Assembly: GCF_001426585.1 (NCBI RefSeq)
Contig: NZ_LMEI01000006.1
Location: 62,001 to 126,000, forward strand
Length of the DNA stretch: 64,000 nucleotides
Direction of reading: 5' to 3'
Origin: Streptomyces sp. Root431
GTDB taxonomy: Bacteria; Actinomycetota; Actinomycetes; Streptomycetales; Streptomycetaceae
Part shown: piece after piece, positions 1 to 7,247 of the stretch
Position numbering within the stretch: position 1 is the stretch's first letter
Layout of the letters: each line of letters begins with the position of its first letter
Translations under genes and position numbers: made by a program
Notes under the pieces: generated by a model
What the model was told of the DNA's origin: nothing
Databases searched by the model: none
Seen by the model: only the letters and a program-made list of their open reading frames with translations

Positions 1-34
1 TACTGCCGGGCCGGAGGACTCGAAGGGGGAACCC

Positions 35-703
35 ATGGGGGAGCAGTGGATCGCACTCGTCGTCGCCGTCGTGGGCGTCGTGGGCACTCTCGGGGCCGCG
101 CTGCTCACCCAGTCGCGCGCCGACCGGTCGAAGCGGCTGGAGCTCAGGGCGGCCACGGAGCAGCAGCGGGTGGAGCGGCTGCATGCCGACGCCGTGCGGG
201 TCGCCGAGCAGGCAGAGCAGCGAGTGCGGGAGCGGATCGAGTTACGGCGCGGCTGCTACATCACGCTCAACACCGCCGCCCGGCACTACCTGACGGCCCA
301 GGTGAACCTCTCGTACGCGCTGCGCGGACAAGGTGACGTCCAGTCCTGCCTCCAAGAGCTGGAGGAGCGGCGCATCACCTTCAGGGCCGCCTACGCCGAG
401 GCGCAGATGATCGTCCCCGACGCGGTGCTGACCGAAGTCGGCCGAGCGAACCGATGGCTCAACAGCGGTTACGGGACGCTCAAGCGGCTCATAGCGGCGG
501 GCGGCGACCCCGCCGCGCAGAGCGAACTCGCCTCCTTCGGCGAGTTCGTCGACGGCGGCTGGGCCCTGTTGACCGTCATGCGGGGCGCGATGCGGCAAGA
601 CCTTGCCATCGACGACGACGAAGATGAGACCGAGGATGATGCAGACGAGGCCGAGGACGACGGCGAGGGCGTGAGGCAGGGCGAGGCCGTCGGAGAGGGC
701 TAG
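35..703 (+). CDS. Membrane-anchored coiled-coil protein with acidic tail, function unknown
   Basis: Predicted protein of 222 residues. Residues 5-27 form one hydrophobic segment (WIALVVAVVGVVGTLGAALL), which is followed at once by a charged helical stretch rich in Arg, Glu and Gln and likely to form a coiled coil in the cytoplasm. The last 30 residues are almost purely Asp/Glu/Gly. Short proteins with one N-terminal membrane helix and a charged helix are common in Streptomyces and have no assigned function. The ATG lies a few bases after a GA-rich ribosome site (gaaggggga). The TAG stop abuts a transposon-like end (703-720), so the present C-terminus may not be the ancestral one. Confidence 0.75.
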   Translation: MGEQWIALVVAVVGVVGTLGAALLTQSRADRSKRLELRAATEQQRVERLHADAVRVAEQAEQRVRERIELRRGCYITLNTAARHYLTAQVNLSYALRGQGDVQSCLQELEERRITFRAAYAEAQMIVPDAVLTEVGRANRWLNSGYGTLKRLIAAGGDPAAQSELASFGEFVDGGWALLTVMRGAMRQDLAIDDDEDETEDDADEAEDDGEGVRQGEAVGEG

Positions 704-720
704 GGCGTTTCCTTCGGATC
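703..720 (+). repeat. Transposon-like end, left copy of inverted pair with 2689-2707
   Basis: The bases gggcgtttccttcggatc here recur in inverted orientation at 2689-2707, where the copy has one extra C. A related sequence, ggccgtctctttcggatc, sits at 4136-4153. Related ends in both orientations fit debris of one IS family. No target duplication was found. Confidence 0.5.
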
Positions 721-768
721 TTCTGATCGGATCGCGCTGAGTAGAGCCGCGTGGACGATCATTGAGAC

Positions 769-1338
769 GTGAGCACGGATTATTGGGTGGTCCTCGGGGA
801 CTCCGAGCGGGATCAGTGGCGGTACGTCCCTTCCCAGGTCATTGGCCCCCTGGATTTTGGAATGAGTCGGGAGGACGCCGTCGCCGCCATGGTGGGGCAG
901 GGCTTCACTGCAGAGCAGCACAACATGGGGGGTTGGCAATCGACGGGCCGTACGCAGTGGCGGGTCGAGTTTTCCAAGCCACAGCCGCAGGCTTGGAGAA
1001 GTCGACCAGCGGTGAAGTGTTACTTCGTTGAAGAGGTGGGGTTGACGTGCGTGCTGGTGGATGGTCGGTTCGGCCCGCAGGTCACCCACGAGGGAATTCG
1101 TCTGATCGGCCGGATTCCATCGGAGCTCTTGGGGGAGATGGAGTCCTACGCCGACCGGCACGACGTGGGGCTCCGGTCCACCGGAGGAGGGGAACTGATC
1201 GTCGACGGATTCGAGATCGACCTGGGGGCACAGCGTGCCGGCGATGCCGTGGTGACCTGGGCGCTCTTCTGTAATCCCGGGGAGATTGCGTACACGTCCT
1301 GGGACGTCGCTCCCGCAGAAGTCTGGCATCACTGGTAG
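769..1338 (+). CDS. Hypothetical protein, 189 aa
   Basis: GTG-initiated ORF encoding a soluble acidic protein that begins MSTDYWVVLGDSERDQW. It has no signal peptide or membrane helix, and I do not recognise the fold or family. GC content is visibly lower than in the flanking core genes, and the gene sits between a transposon-like end (703-720) and a decayed transposase on the opposite strand, so it was probably acquired as cargo. The good aromatic and Gly/Pro distribution, and the absence of Arg/Pro-rich shadow composition, support a real product. An inactive passenger remains possible. Confidence 0.6.
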   Translation: MSTDYWVVLGDSERDQWRYVPSQVIGPLDFGMSREDAVAAMVGQGFTAEQHNMGGWQSTGRTQWRVEFSKPQPQAWRSRPAVKCYFVEEVGLTCVLVDGRFGPQVTHEGIRLIGRIPSELLGEMESYADRHDVGLRSTGGGELIVDGFEIDLGAQRAGDAVVTWALFCNPGEIAYTSWDVAPAEVWHHW

Positions 1339-1370
1339 GGCGCTAGATTCAGTCTGACCAGCCGTTCTGC

Positions 1371-1707
1371 TCACCGCATCGACCAGATGAAAATGCCTGC
1401 GATGTGGAGGGCGGCGAGGTAGGTGGTGGCGGTCTCGTCGTAGCGGGTGGCCAGGCCACGCCACTGCTTGAGCTTGTTGATGCATCGCTCGACGGTGTTG
1501 CGCTGCTTGTAGGCCTCGCGGTCGAAGGTCGGCGCCTTTCCACGACCCGAAGTGCTCGGGCAGGTCCATCCACGGTGTCCCGGTGCGGTACTTGAACGCG
1601 ATCGCGTCGATCACCTGCCGGTGATCACGCCACCGCCCACCCCGCCGAGGTGTCCGGTCCGGAAGCAACGGCTCGATCCTCGCCCACTGGACGTCAGTCA
1701 ACGACAC
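1371..1707 (-). pseudogene. IS5-family transposase remnant with large internal deletion
   Basis: The 5' part reads VSLTDVQWARIEPLLPD and continues to PEHFGSW, the N-terminal domain of a common actinobacterial IS5-type transposase. Directly after that point (about 1545) the frame shifts into the family's C-terminus, DREAYKQRNTVERCINKLK through HIAGIFIWSMR, which ends at the stop at 1371. The central DDE catalytic block, more than 100 residues, is therefore missing and the two ends are out of frame. GTG at 1707 is the likely original start. The gene is dead and marks an old insertion. Confidence 0.85.
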
Positions 1708-1813
1708 ACATCGACCAACGCCCTGGTGGGTCACCAATCCAGTGAAACTGGGTGTGCCCAGCGCAGGGAGGTGCCCAGCGCCGTGCCGCTGGGGCCGACA
1801 CCTTCCAGCCGAC

Positions 1814-2446
1814 TCAGAAACTCTTACATTCCCCGCGCAAGTCGCCCGGACAGATATGGCTGCCGTAAAGCAGCACCCTCTCGGGCTGACCGCTCGGAAA
1901 GATGGTCACCTCGTAGCTCTCCTGTGACATGCTGCCCAAGGTCATACGGACCCGGTCGGACGACGTCCACATCGCGTCCCGGAGTCCGTCCTCCTCGCCC
2001 ATGAAGCAGCCGACCTTCCAACGGCGTTCCCCGAGCAGGCCGTCCTGGTGGACGTAGAGGCAGCGCGCAGGGTCGAAGTCGTTGTACTGCACCAGTACCA
2101 GCCTGCGGTCGCTGTGGCCCGGCGCCACCTGTGTCTTCACCTCCCGGTCGTCAGGGTCGAGCAGGCCGAAGGTTCCGGCGATCCAGGTCAACGGGACGCC
2201 CAGGAGCAGCAGGAGGGTCGCCAGTGTCGCTCGCAGTGGGGACTTCACCAGACCACGCAGGGCTGCTGCGGCCAGGAGGATCAGAATCACGCCGACCAGT
2301 AGGAGCGCCTGCTCACGAGGCCAGATCAACAGCATCAGGCCACCCTGGCCTCCCGTCGCTGCACCGGCCAGCGCTGTGGTGCCGAGAAGGAACGCCAGCG
2401 TCAGCATCAGGAAGACTGACCGTCTTCGTTCGCGTATGAAGCTCAT
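1814..2446 (-). CDS. Small multi-pass membrane protein, unknown
   Basis: Encodes about 210 residues from ATG 2446; an upstream in-frame GTG at 2470 would add eight. The N-terminal half contains hydrophobic segments at roughly residues 10-32 (SVFLMLTLAFLLGTTALAG), 37-62 and 68-92. The C-terminal half is soluble, has three Cys residues (CLYVHQ, VGCFM, HICPGD) and probably faces outside. No family is recognised. It lies inside the interval bounded by the inverted transposon-like ends at 703 and 2707, next to the dead IS5 transposase, so it may be a passenger or a stranded chromosomal gene. Confidence 0.6.
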   Translation of the reverse strand: MSFIRERRRSVFLMLTLAFLLGTTALAGAATGGQGGLMLLIWPREQALLLVGVILILLAAAALRGLVKSPLRATLATLLLLLGVPLTWIAGTFGLLDPDDREVKTQVAPGHSDRRLVLVQYNDFDPARCLYVHQDGLLGERRWKVGCFMGEEDGLRDAMWTSSDRVRMTLGSMSQESYEVTIFPSGQPERVLLYGSHICPGDLRGECKSF

Positions 2447-2470
2447 GATCCCCCGAGCGATGTGGATCAC

Positions 2471-2795
2471 GCAGCCTAAGGGAGAACGCGAGGTAGAGGC
2501 CGGAGCTTGCCTGCGGAACGGGCCGCGAACCCTCCACCCTGTCCCGCAATGTGCTCACGGTCATCTGGAGCGGAGCCAACCTGGACCGACCAGAAGCGGC
2601 ACCGCGCGAGGGCCATCCGGACGCTCACTCCTGCGGCGTCTCCTTGCCGGACTCCACCTCCCCGCCATCTCCATTTGATTGGCGAGGTGATCCGAAGGGA
2701 AACGCCCTCAGGGCTGTCCCGCAAGTGCTGCCGTGTCGTGACCTGAGACCGGCTCGATAGGGTCAGGACCACGGCCGACGGAAGAGGATCGTTCG
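2471..2795. other. Gene-free interval carrying two IS ends
   Basis: No convincing coding sequence is seen in these 325 bases; the open frames have shadow composition. The interval contains the inverted copy of the 703-720 end (2689-2707) and, four bases later, the 17-bp left end of the next element (2711-2727). Confidence 0.6.
2689..2707 (-). repeat. Transposon-like end, right copy of inverted pair with 703-720
   Basis: Reverse complement reads gggcgtttcccttcggatc, identical to 703-720 except for one additional C. The pair encloses about 2.0 kb: two ORFs and the dead IS5 transposase. Confidence 0.5.
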
Positions 2796-3356
2796 ATGGC
2801 GACCTACGACCAGCTGACCGAGTGGGCCGGTCTGGGGCATGTCACGCGAGCCGGACGGGACGTTGTGGCGGGCTGGTAGATCCCGGGCTTCATGAAGGCA
2901 CAGCTCGTCGAGGTGGGCGTCCCGGTAGCTCCGCGCCTCATCGAACGAGTCGTGATGCAGAGCGAGGCTGATCCGGTCCTGCTCACGTCCCGGGGCCCGC
3001 TCTACCGTCTCACCGAGCAGGCGGACCCCGATGATCAGGCCGAGCGGTCATCGTTCGGCGTCGAGCCGGAGACTGGAACGGTCTACTTCGTCATGCCGGA
3101 TGGGGAGGCATGGTTCGCCAACTCGGGTGTCGGCGTGTGGCTCAACGTCCTGCACCAATACGGCAGCTGCGTAACCGCCTCAGAGCTTCTCAGCGAGCCG
3201 GACGGCCCCGAGGAGTACCCCTCTGAAGGGGAGGAAGAGCGGGCCTTCGCCGAGCTGAACCGGCTTGCCGAGGAGCTGAAGGAGATCGACCCGGCAGCCT
3301 TCAACGGCTACGAGGGGTTTCTCTGGCCAGGGTTCCTGGACCGCTGGCTCTACTGA
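2796..3356 (+). pseudogene. SUKH-4-family immunity protein gene interrupted by one amber codon
   Basis: Reading from ATG 2796 (after aagaggatcg) gives MATYDQLTEWAGLGHVTRAG and on to VVAGW, then TAG at 2877-2879, then IPGFMKAQLVEVGVPV and an uninterrupted frame to TGA 3356. The start, the stop and the 186-residue length fit SUKH-4 proteins, which neutralise polymorphic toxins or act as cargo immunity genes. Family signatures visible are SFGVEPETGTVYFVMPDG and EGFLWPGFLDRWLY-like C-terminal motifs. A single CAG-to-TAG change would account for the interruption. Reinitiation at ATG 2892 would give a 154-residue product lacking the first helix. No cognate toxin is visible nearby. Confidence 0.75.
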
Positions 3357-3394
3357 GCTGGGCCGGCAGATCCAGGGCCCGCAGGTCCGGACCC

Positions 3395-4075
3395 GTGCGG
3401 GAGGAAGGATTGCCCGTGGTTTGCAGGGGCCGTCCGTGGAGTCTTCGGCTGGAAGACCGGGTGTTGCTGGTGTCCGCGTACTGGCGGACAAACCTGACCT
3501 TGCGGCAGCTGGCCCCCTTGTTCGGGATCTCGAAGTCTGCCGCGGGCCGGATCGTGAGCCAGCTCGGCCCCTTGCTCGCGCTGCGGCCGCAGAGCCGCTT
3601 CCGCAGTGACACGGTGCTGATCGTGGACGGCACCCTGGTGCCGACGCGGGACCACAGCGTGGCGGAGCAGTCCAAGAACTACCGTTACTCGACCAACCAC
3701 CAGGTCGTCATCGATGCCGTCTCACGCCTTGTCGTCTCCGTCGGCCGGCCTGTGCCGGGCAACCGCAATGACTGCAAGGCATGGGAATTGTCCGGAGCCA
3801 AGAGCTCGGTGGGCAACACCACCGTGATCGCCGACGGTGGCTACCGCGGCACTGGTCTGATCATCCCGCACCGCCGAGAACCTGGCCAGACCGAGCTACG
3901 GGCCTGGAAGGAAGCCCACAACACCTCCCACCGCAAGGTCCGCGCCCGAGTTGAGCACACCTTCGCCCGCATGAAGACCTGGAAGATCCTCCGCGACTGC
4001 CGCCTGAAAGGCGACGGCGTCCACCACGCCATGTTTGGTATCGCCAGCCTCTACAACCTCGCCCTGACCGGATAG
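3395..4075 (+). CDS. IS5-family DDE transposase (DDE_Tnp_4 type), probably N-terminally truncated
   Basis: 226 residues. The helix-turn-helix region LTLRQLAPLFGISKSAAGRI is followed by a DDE catalytic core with IVDGTLVP (first Asp), VIADGGYRG (second Asp) and the C-terminal RVEHTFARMKTWKILRDCR (Glu), ending HHAMFGIASLYNLALTG. Homologues carry about 40 more residues before LRLEDRVLLVSAYWRTNL. Here the sequence upstream of GTG 3395 reads as low-quality Arg-rich frame running into the SUKH-4 gene, so the element is likely defective. The catalytic triad is intact. It lies 39 bp after the SUKH-4 stop and 41 bp before the right terminal repeat. Confidence 0.8.
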   Translation: MREEGLPVVCRGRPWSLRLEDRVLLVSAYWRTNLTLRQLAPLFGISKSAAGRIVSQLGPLLALRPQSRFRSDTVLIVDGTLVPTRDHSVAEQSKNYRYSTNHQVVIDAVSRLVVSVGRPVPGNRNDCKAWELSGAKSSVGNTTVIADGGYRGTGLIIPHRREPGQTELRAWKEAHNTSHRKVRARVEHTFARMKTWKILRDCRLKGDGVHHAMFGIASLYNLALTG

Positions 4076-4195
4076 TGGAACTATGCCGACGGCTGATGAG
4101 GAGCACGTCTGAGATCACTTGCGGGACAGCCCTTAGGCCGTCTCTTTCGGATCACGTGGGTGGTCTTACCTCACGGCCGGTGGTGTGCCGGTACG

Positions 4196-4223
4196 CCTGA
4201 CGCTCGGAAGCTCGAGCGTCAGG
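4196..4223 (-). terminator. Hairpin overlapping the end of the RES gene
   Basis: cctgacgctcg (4196-4206) pairs perfectly with cgagcgtcagg (4213-4223) around a 6-nt loop. The stem covers the stop codon of the minus-strand RES gene (4219-4221), as expected for an intrinsic terminator in high-GC DNA. No T-tract follows. Confidence 0.6.
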
Positions 4224-4893
4224 TGCGCTTCCGGGGCGTTTCGACCCGGATCTTCAACGGCTCGAGCCGCGAGTTGACGTAGTCGCGGCCCTCCGGGCTG
4301 TTGAGTTCCAGCGAGTCCTCCGCGGAGGGCTTGAGCAGGTCGGGCCCGTCCTCGTCCTCGTACAGGACGTACGCGTCGGCCGTATGCGGGCCGAAGTCCT
4401 GGCGGGACGGCCAGCGGAAGCCTGTCGCCCAGGATGCCTGGCTCCGAATCCACGAGCCCCAGCGGCGTGTGCGCGCGTAGTGCCGGGCCGAGGACGTGAC
4501 CAGCCAGTGGTCCTGGTGCACGGCGGTGAGGCCCTCCGCCCGTGTGAGGTCGATCAGCGGCAGGTCCGCCGCCACGATCACCTTCGACAGGAGGGTGCCC
4601 CGGATCTTGCGCTGGGTGATGCGTCGCCGTCCGTTGTCCGGCATCTCCAGGTCCCGTGCGAGGGTTTCGCACAGTGCCGTCAGCGGCGACCTCGCCGCGT
4701 ACAGGTAGGGCACCTTGTCGCTTCTCAGCCCGTCCGGGATGTCGCAGAAACGGCCGCCGCCCCAGTGGAGATCCGCCGGAACCGCCTTGAACTGCGTGGC
4801 GCCCCACTGGGCGTTGTGGACGCGCCACAGTTCGGTGCCGGCCGGCAGGACGTACCGCAGCGGCGACAAGCGGACGGTGGACCGGGGGATCAT
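4219..4893 (-). CDS. RES-domain protein, probable NAD+-degrading toxin
   Basis: About 224 residues from ATG 4893; GTG 4905 is an alternative. RES signatures include the N-terminal ELWRVHNAQWG (catalytic Arg), GGGRFCDIPDG, then VPYLYAARSPLTALCETLARD with the conserved YxA and Glu, and HWLVTSSARHYA. Characterised RES toxins (for example MbcT and ParT) degrade or modify NAD+ or phosphate-linked substrates and are held inactive by an antitoxin with a C-terminal toxin-binding domain. The gene starts 4-16 bp after the stop of the upstream partner, so both are cotranscribed. Assignment to RES is strong; toxic activity is inferred from the family. Confidence 0.8.
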   Translation of the reverse strand: MIPRSTVRLSPLRYVLPAGTELWRVHNAQWGATQFKAVPADLHWGGGRFCDIPDGLRSDKVPYLYAARSPLTALCETLARDLEMPDNGRRRITQRKIRGTLLSKVIVAADLPLIDLTRAEGLTAVHQDHWLVTSSARHYARTRRWGSWIRSQASWATGFRWPSRQDFGPHTADAYVLYEDEDGPDLLKPSAEDSLELNSPEGRDYVNSRLEPLKIRVETPRKRT

Positions 4894-4909
4894 CTGGTCG
4901 GGCACGTGC

Positions 4910-5689
4910 TCACCAATCCGGGGTCTCGGCCTGCGCCGCGGCCAGCAGGGCACCGTCCGCCCCGGTCCCGAGCAGCGTCGCGGGCGCGGCGTCGAGCCAC
5001 ACGTTGGACCCCAGCCACCAGTCGGCGGCGCCCCAGGGGTCGACATCGGCGGACAGGAGTCGATTGATCTCGGTCACCACCGGGTACGGCGCCCCCGACT
5101 CCCTGTCGAGCTGGAAGGACGGCACCCGCTCCACGTCGTCCTGGTAGGTCAGCGCGATGAGGTCCCGCGCCTGATCCGGCGTGAGCCCGAGTTCCGTCGA
5201 GGGAACGGCGGGCGAGGCGAGCAGCCACGCGTCGTCGGCATCCGGGCGGTACGGGCTGTCATCACGTGACGTGGCCGGGGGCGCGGACGGGAACGCGGTC
5301 GGGGACGTGTCCGGTGCCGGTGCGTCCGGGTGCGCGGCCACCGCAGCGGGCGTCTCGCCGGACAGTGCGTCGGCGCGCAGCGCACGCAGCATCGGGAGCA
5401 GCGTGGCGTCCGGGGGTGGTCCGTCCGCCGTCGGGCGGAAGCGGACGCCGGTCGGTGTGAGGGCGACCCGGGCCGGATGGTCCGGCGGCGTGAACGGCTT
5501 GATCAGTTCGCGGAGATCGCGGGCCGCGGCCACGGGATCGTTCTCCGCGTCCTCCAGGATCTCGGCCAGTTCCTCCCGAGCGGCCGGGTCGAGCAGCGCG
5601 TACAGCTCTGCCCAGTACCGCTGGATGGCCTCGACGGCCACCGCGAGGAACGCCGAGCCGCCCTGCGAGTCGAAGGCCACCGCCGCCAC
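4910..5689 (-). CDS. Probable partner/antitoxin of the RES protein
   Basis: 259 residues from GTG 5689; GTG 5680 is spaced equally well from GGAGG. The N-terminal third is helical and acidic (AAREELAEILEDAENDP), the middle (about 100-150) is a Pro/Ala/Ser/Asp linker, and the C-terminus ends in WWLGSNVWLDAAPATLLGTG followed by an Ala-rich helix. That last segment resembles the toxin-binding tail of MbcA/ParS-Xre antitoxins (W...P..LL..G). Gene order antitoxin-toxin, with a gap of a few bases, fits a type II toxin-antitoxin unit. There is no recognisable N-terminal HTH, so DNA-binding autoregulation is not evident. Membership is an inference from position and the short tail motif. Confidence 0.5.
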   Translation of the reverse strand: MAAVAFDSQGGSAFLAVAVEAIQRYWAELYALLDPAAREELAEILEDAENDPVAAARDLRELIKPFTPPDHPARVALTPTGVRFRPTADGPPPDATLLPMLRALRADALSGETPAAVAAHPDAPAPDTSPTAFPSAPPATSRDDSPYRPDADDAWLLASPAVPSTELGLTPDQARDLIALTYQDDVERVPSFQLDRESGAPYPVVTEINRLLSADVDPWGAADWWLGSNVWLDAAPATLLGTGADGALLAAAQAETPDW

Positions 5690-5864
5690 CCCCTCCGGAC
5701 TCCCGACGCCATCGTCCTGACCGTACTCACCGTCGTCGTCACCGTAACAGCCCCCGGGGTGACCGGGGTTGTGATCACCGGAGATCCGATGACCGGCTCC
5801 GCCCGCGCGTCCCGTGCGGCATCATGGGCGTCCGAATTCACACGCGGTCCCCGGGGGAGGGTCC

Positions 5865-7247
5865 ATGAGCAACTCCGCCGCATATCGATGGACGTACGTG
5901 GACGTGGAGGCCGAGCGGCGCCGCGAACTGCGTGCCCAACTCGCCCGCGAGACCGCCCGGTCACGCGATCTCCACGCCCAGGCGAAGGCCCTGCGCCGCG
6001 TCCACCGGACCGCCCGCGTCGACGTGCCCGTCGTGACCGCGAACTCCCAGGGGGGCTCGGCCGAACTGGCCAGGGCCCTGGAGTCCGCCCGGCGGAACAA
6101 CGACCGGGCCGAGACCGAGCTGAGCCGGGCCGCCGCCCGCGTCTGGTCCGCACCGCCCGAGGAGGCCGAGCACGCCGGTCCCGCGCCGACCCGGCCCACC
6201 GGGCCGTCGGCCGCTGACATCGCCGCCGACAAGGCGCGCAGGGCTTCGGCGGTGCGGGAGGCGGCGCTCGCGGAGGCCGAGGCGCTCCTCGAACGGGACG
6301 GCTCCGCCTGTGACCCCGCCGACCTGCCGGTCTTCGCGCGTCGAATGGAGGCCCTGCGACAGGCCGGGACCGCCGAGACGGCGCGCACCCTCCTGACGGA
6401 CCTGGGCGTCCTCGTCCACCGCTCGGCCGTGCGGCGACGGAAGGCCGCACGCGCCGCCGAGCTGCGGGCCACCCTGCTCGAACACCTTGAGGACGCCTCG
6501 CCCGAGGACCGGCGCCGCCTCACGCCGCTCGTGACCGACGCACCCGAACCCTCCGACCTCGCGGACGACGTGGCGCGTGCCGTGACACGCGAGACCGCCG
6601 CCCGGAACCGCACCACCGTCGCCGACACCCTCATGGAAGTGCTCCGCGAACGGGACTACGCCGTGGGCGACGACTTCGCCGATCTCCTCGCCGAGGACGG
6701 CAGCGTCGTCGTGCCCTTCGGCCCCTCGGGCACGACCGAGGGAGACCCGACGGAGGACGGTTCCGACCCCGGGCAGGAGGGGGTCGGCATGCCCGACGGG
6801 ACCGGCATGCCCGAGGGGTACGGGCTGCGCATCACGCTCGCCGCCGACCGGACCGGCCTGACCACCGCTCTGGTGCGAGCCCCGGCGGCCGGATCGGACG
6901 GTGGCGCGGAGGCCTGGGTGGAGACCGATGCGGAGGCCGGAGCCGAGACCGACGCGGAAGCCGACGCCAGGATCCAGCGCTGGTTCTGCGACGAACAGTT
7001 ACCGAAACTGGAGGACGCGATCCGCGGCAAGGGCGTCGCACTGGACCGCACCGCCGTTCTGCCGCCCGGCGTCCGGCCCACCGCCGAGGCGCCGGACGCG
7101 CCCTGGCCGGACCGGGCCGACGACGCACCCGGGAAGGGGCGGCACCAGGACCGCTCCGCGCCCAAGCCCAAGGCCAAGGTCAAGCCCAGGAAGTCCTCCA
7201 CCTCCACGTGGTCCACCCGAAACCAGGAGCGGCAGCGTGGCCGTTGA
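5865..7247 (+). CDS. Large coiled-coil protein, first gene of the AAA/rSAM/FHA/kinase/CHAT operon
   Basis: About 460 residues. ATG 5865 is preceded by ccgggggagggtcc; an earlier in-frame ATG at 5814 has no such site. The protein starts MSNSAAYRWTYVDVEAERRR and continues with long Arg/Glu/Ala-rich helices (20-75, 80-115, 135-270) predicted to form coiled coils. A Gly/Asp-rich region (300-330), a small domain near 330-420 with a conserved-looking GYGLRITLAADRTGLTTALV strand set, and a Lys/Pro-rich basic tail follow. It has no enzyme motif or membrane helix. The stop overlaps the next start by 11 bp. A scaffold, adaptor or sensor for the downstream ATPase is plausible, but that is inference. Confidence 0.7.
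   Translation: MSNSAAYRWTYVDVEAERRRELRAQLARETARSRDLHAQAKALRRVHRTARVDVPVVTANSQGGSAELARALESARRNNDRAETELSRAAARVWSAPPEEAEHAGPAPTRPTGPSAADIAADKARRASAVREAALAEAEALLERDGSACDPADLPVFARRMEALRQAGTAETARTLLTDLGVLVHRSAVRRRKAARAAELRATLLEHLEDASPEDRRRLTPLVTDAPEPSDLADDVARAVTRETAARNRTTVADTLMEVLRERDYAVGDDFADLLAEDGSVVVPFGPSGTTEGDPTEDGSDPGQEGVGMPDGTGMPEGYGLRITLAADRTGLTTALVRAPAAGSDGGAEAWVETDAEAGAETDAEADARIQRWFCDEQLPKLEDAIRGKGVALDRTAVLPPGVRPTAEAPDAPWPDRADDAPGKGRHQDRSAPKPKAKVKPRKSSTSTWSTRNQERQRGR

Larger units (their letters stand above)
2711..4132 (+). mobile_element. IS5-like element or composite with SUKH-4 passenger, exact 17-bp terminal inverted repeats
   Basis: The left end 2711-2727 (gggctgtcccgcaagtg) and the right end 4116-4132 are perfect reverse complements. 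Between them lie a SUKH-4-like gene (2796-3356) and a DDE transposase (3395-4075) in the same direction. The distance from the left end to the transposase (684 bp) is much larger than in simple elements of this type, and the transposase lacks its normal N-terminus. The immunity gene therefore either replaced the front of the IS or was trapped between two IS copies. Flanking trinucleotides are TCA and TTA, so no clean duplication supports a single recent jump. Confidence 0.6.

Noticed and set aside
2705..4136. Target-site duplication around the 17-bp terminal repeats
   Set aside because: Flanks are TCA and TTA; they differ in the middle base, so a duplication is not supported.
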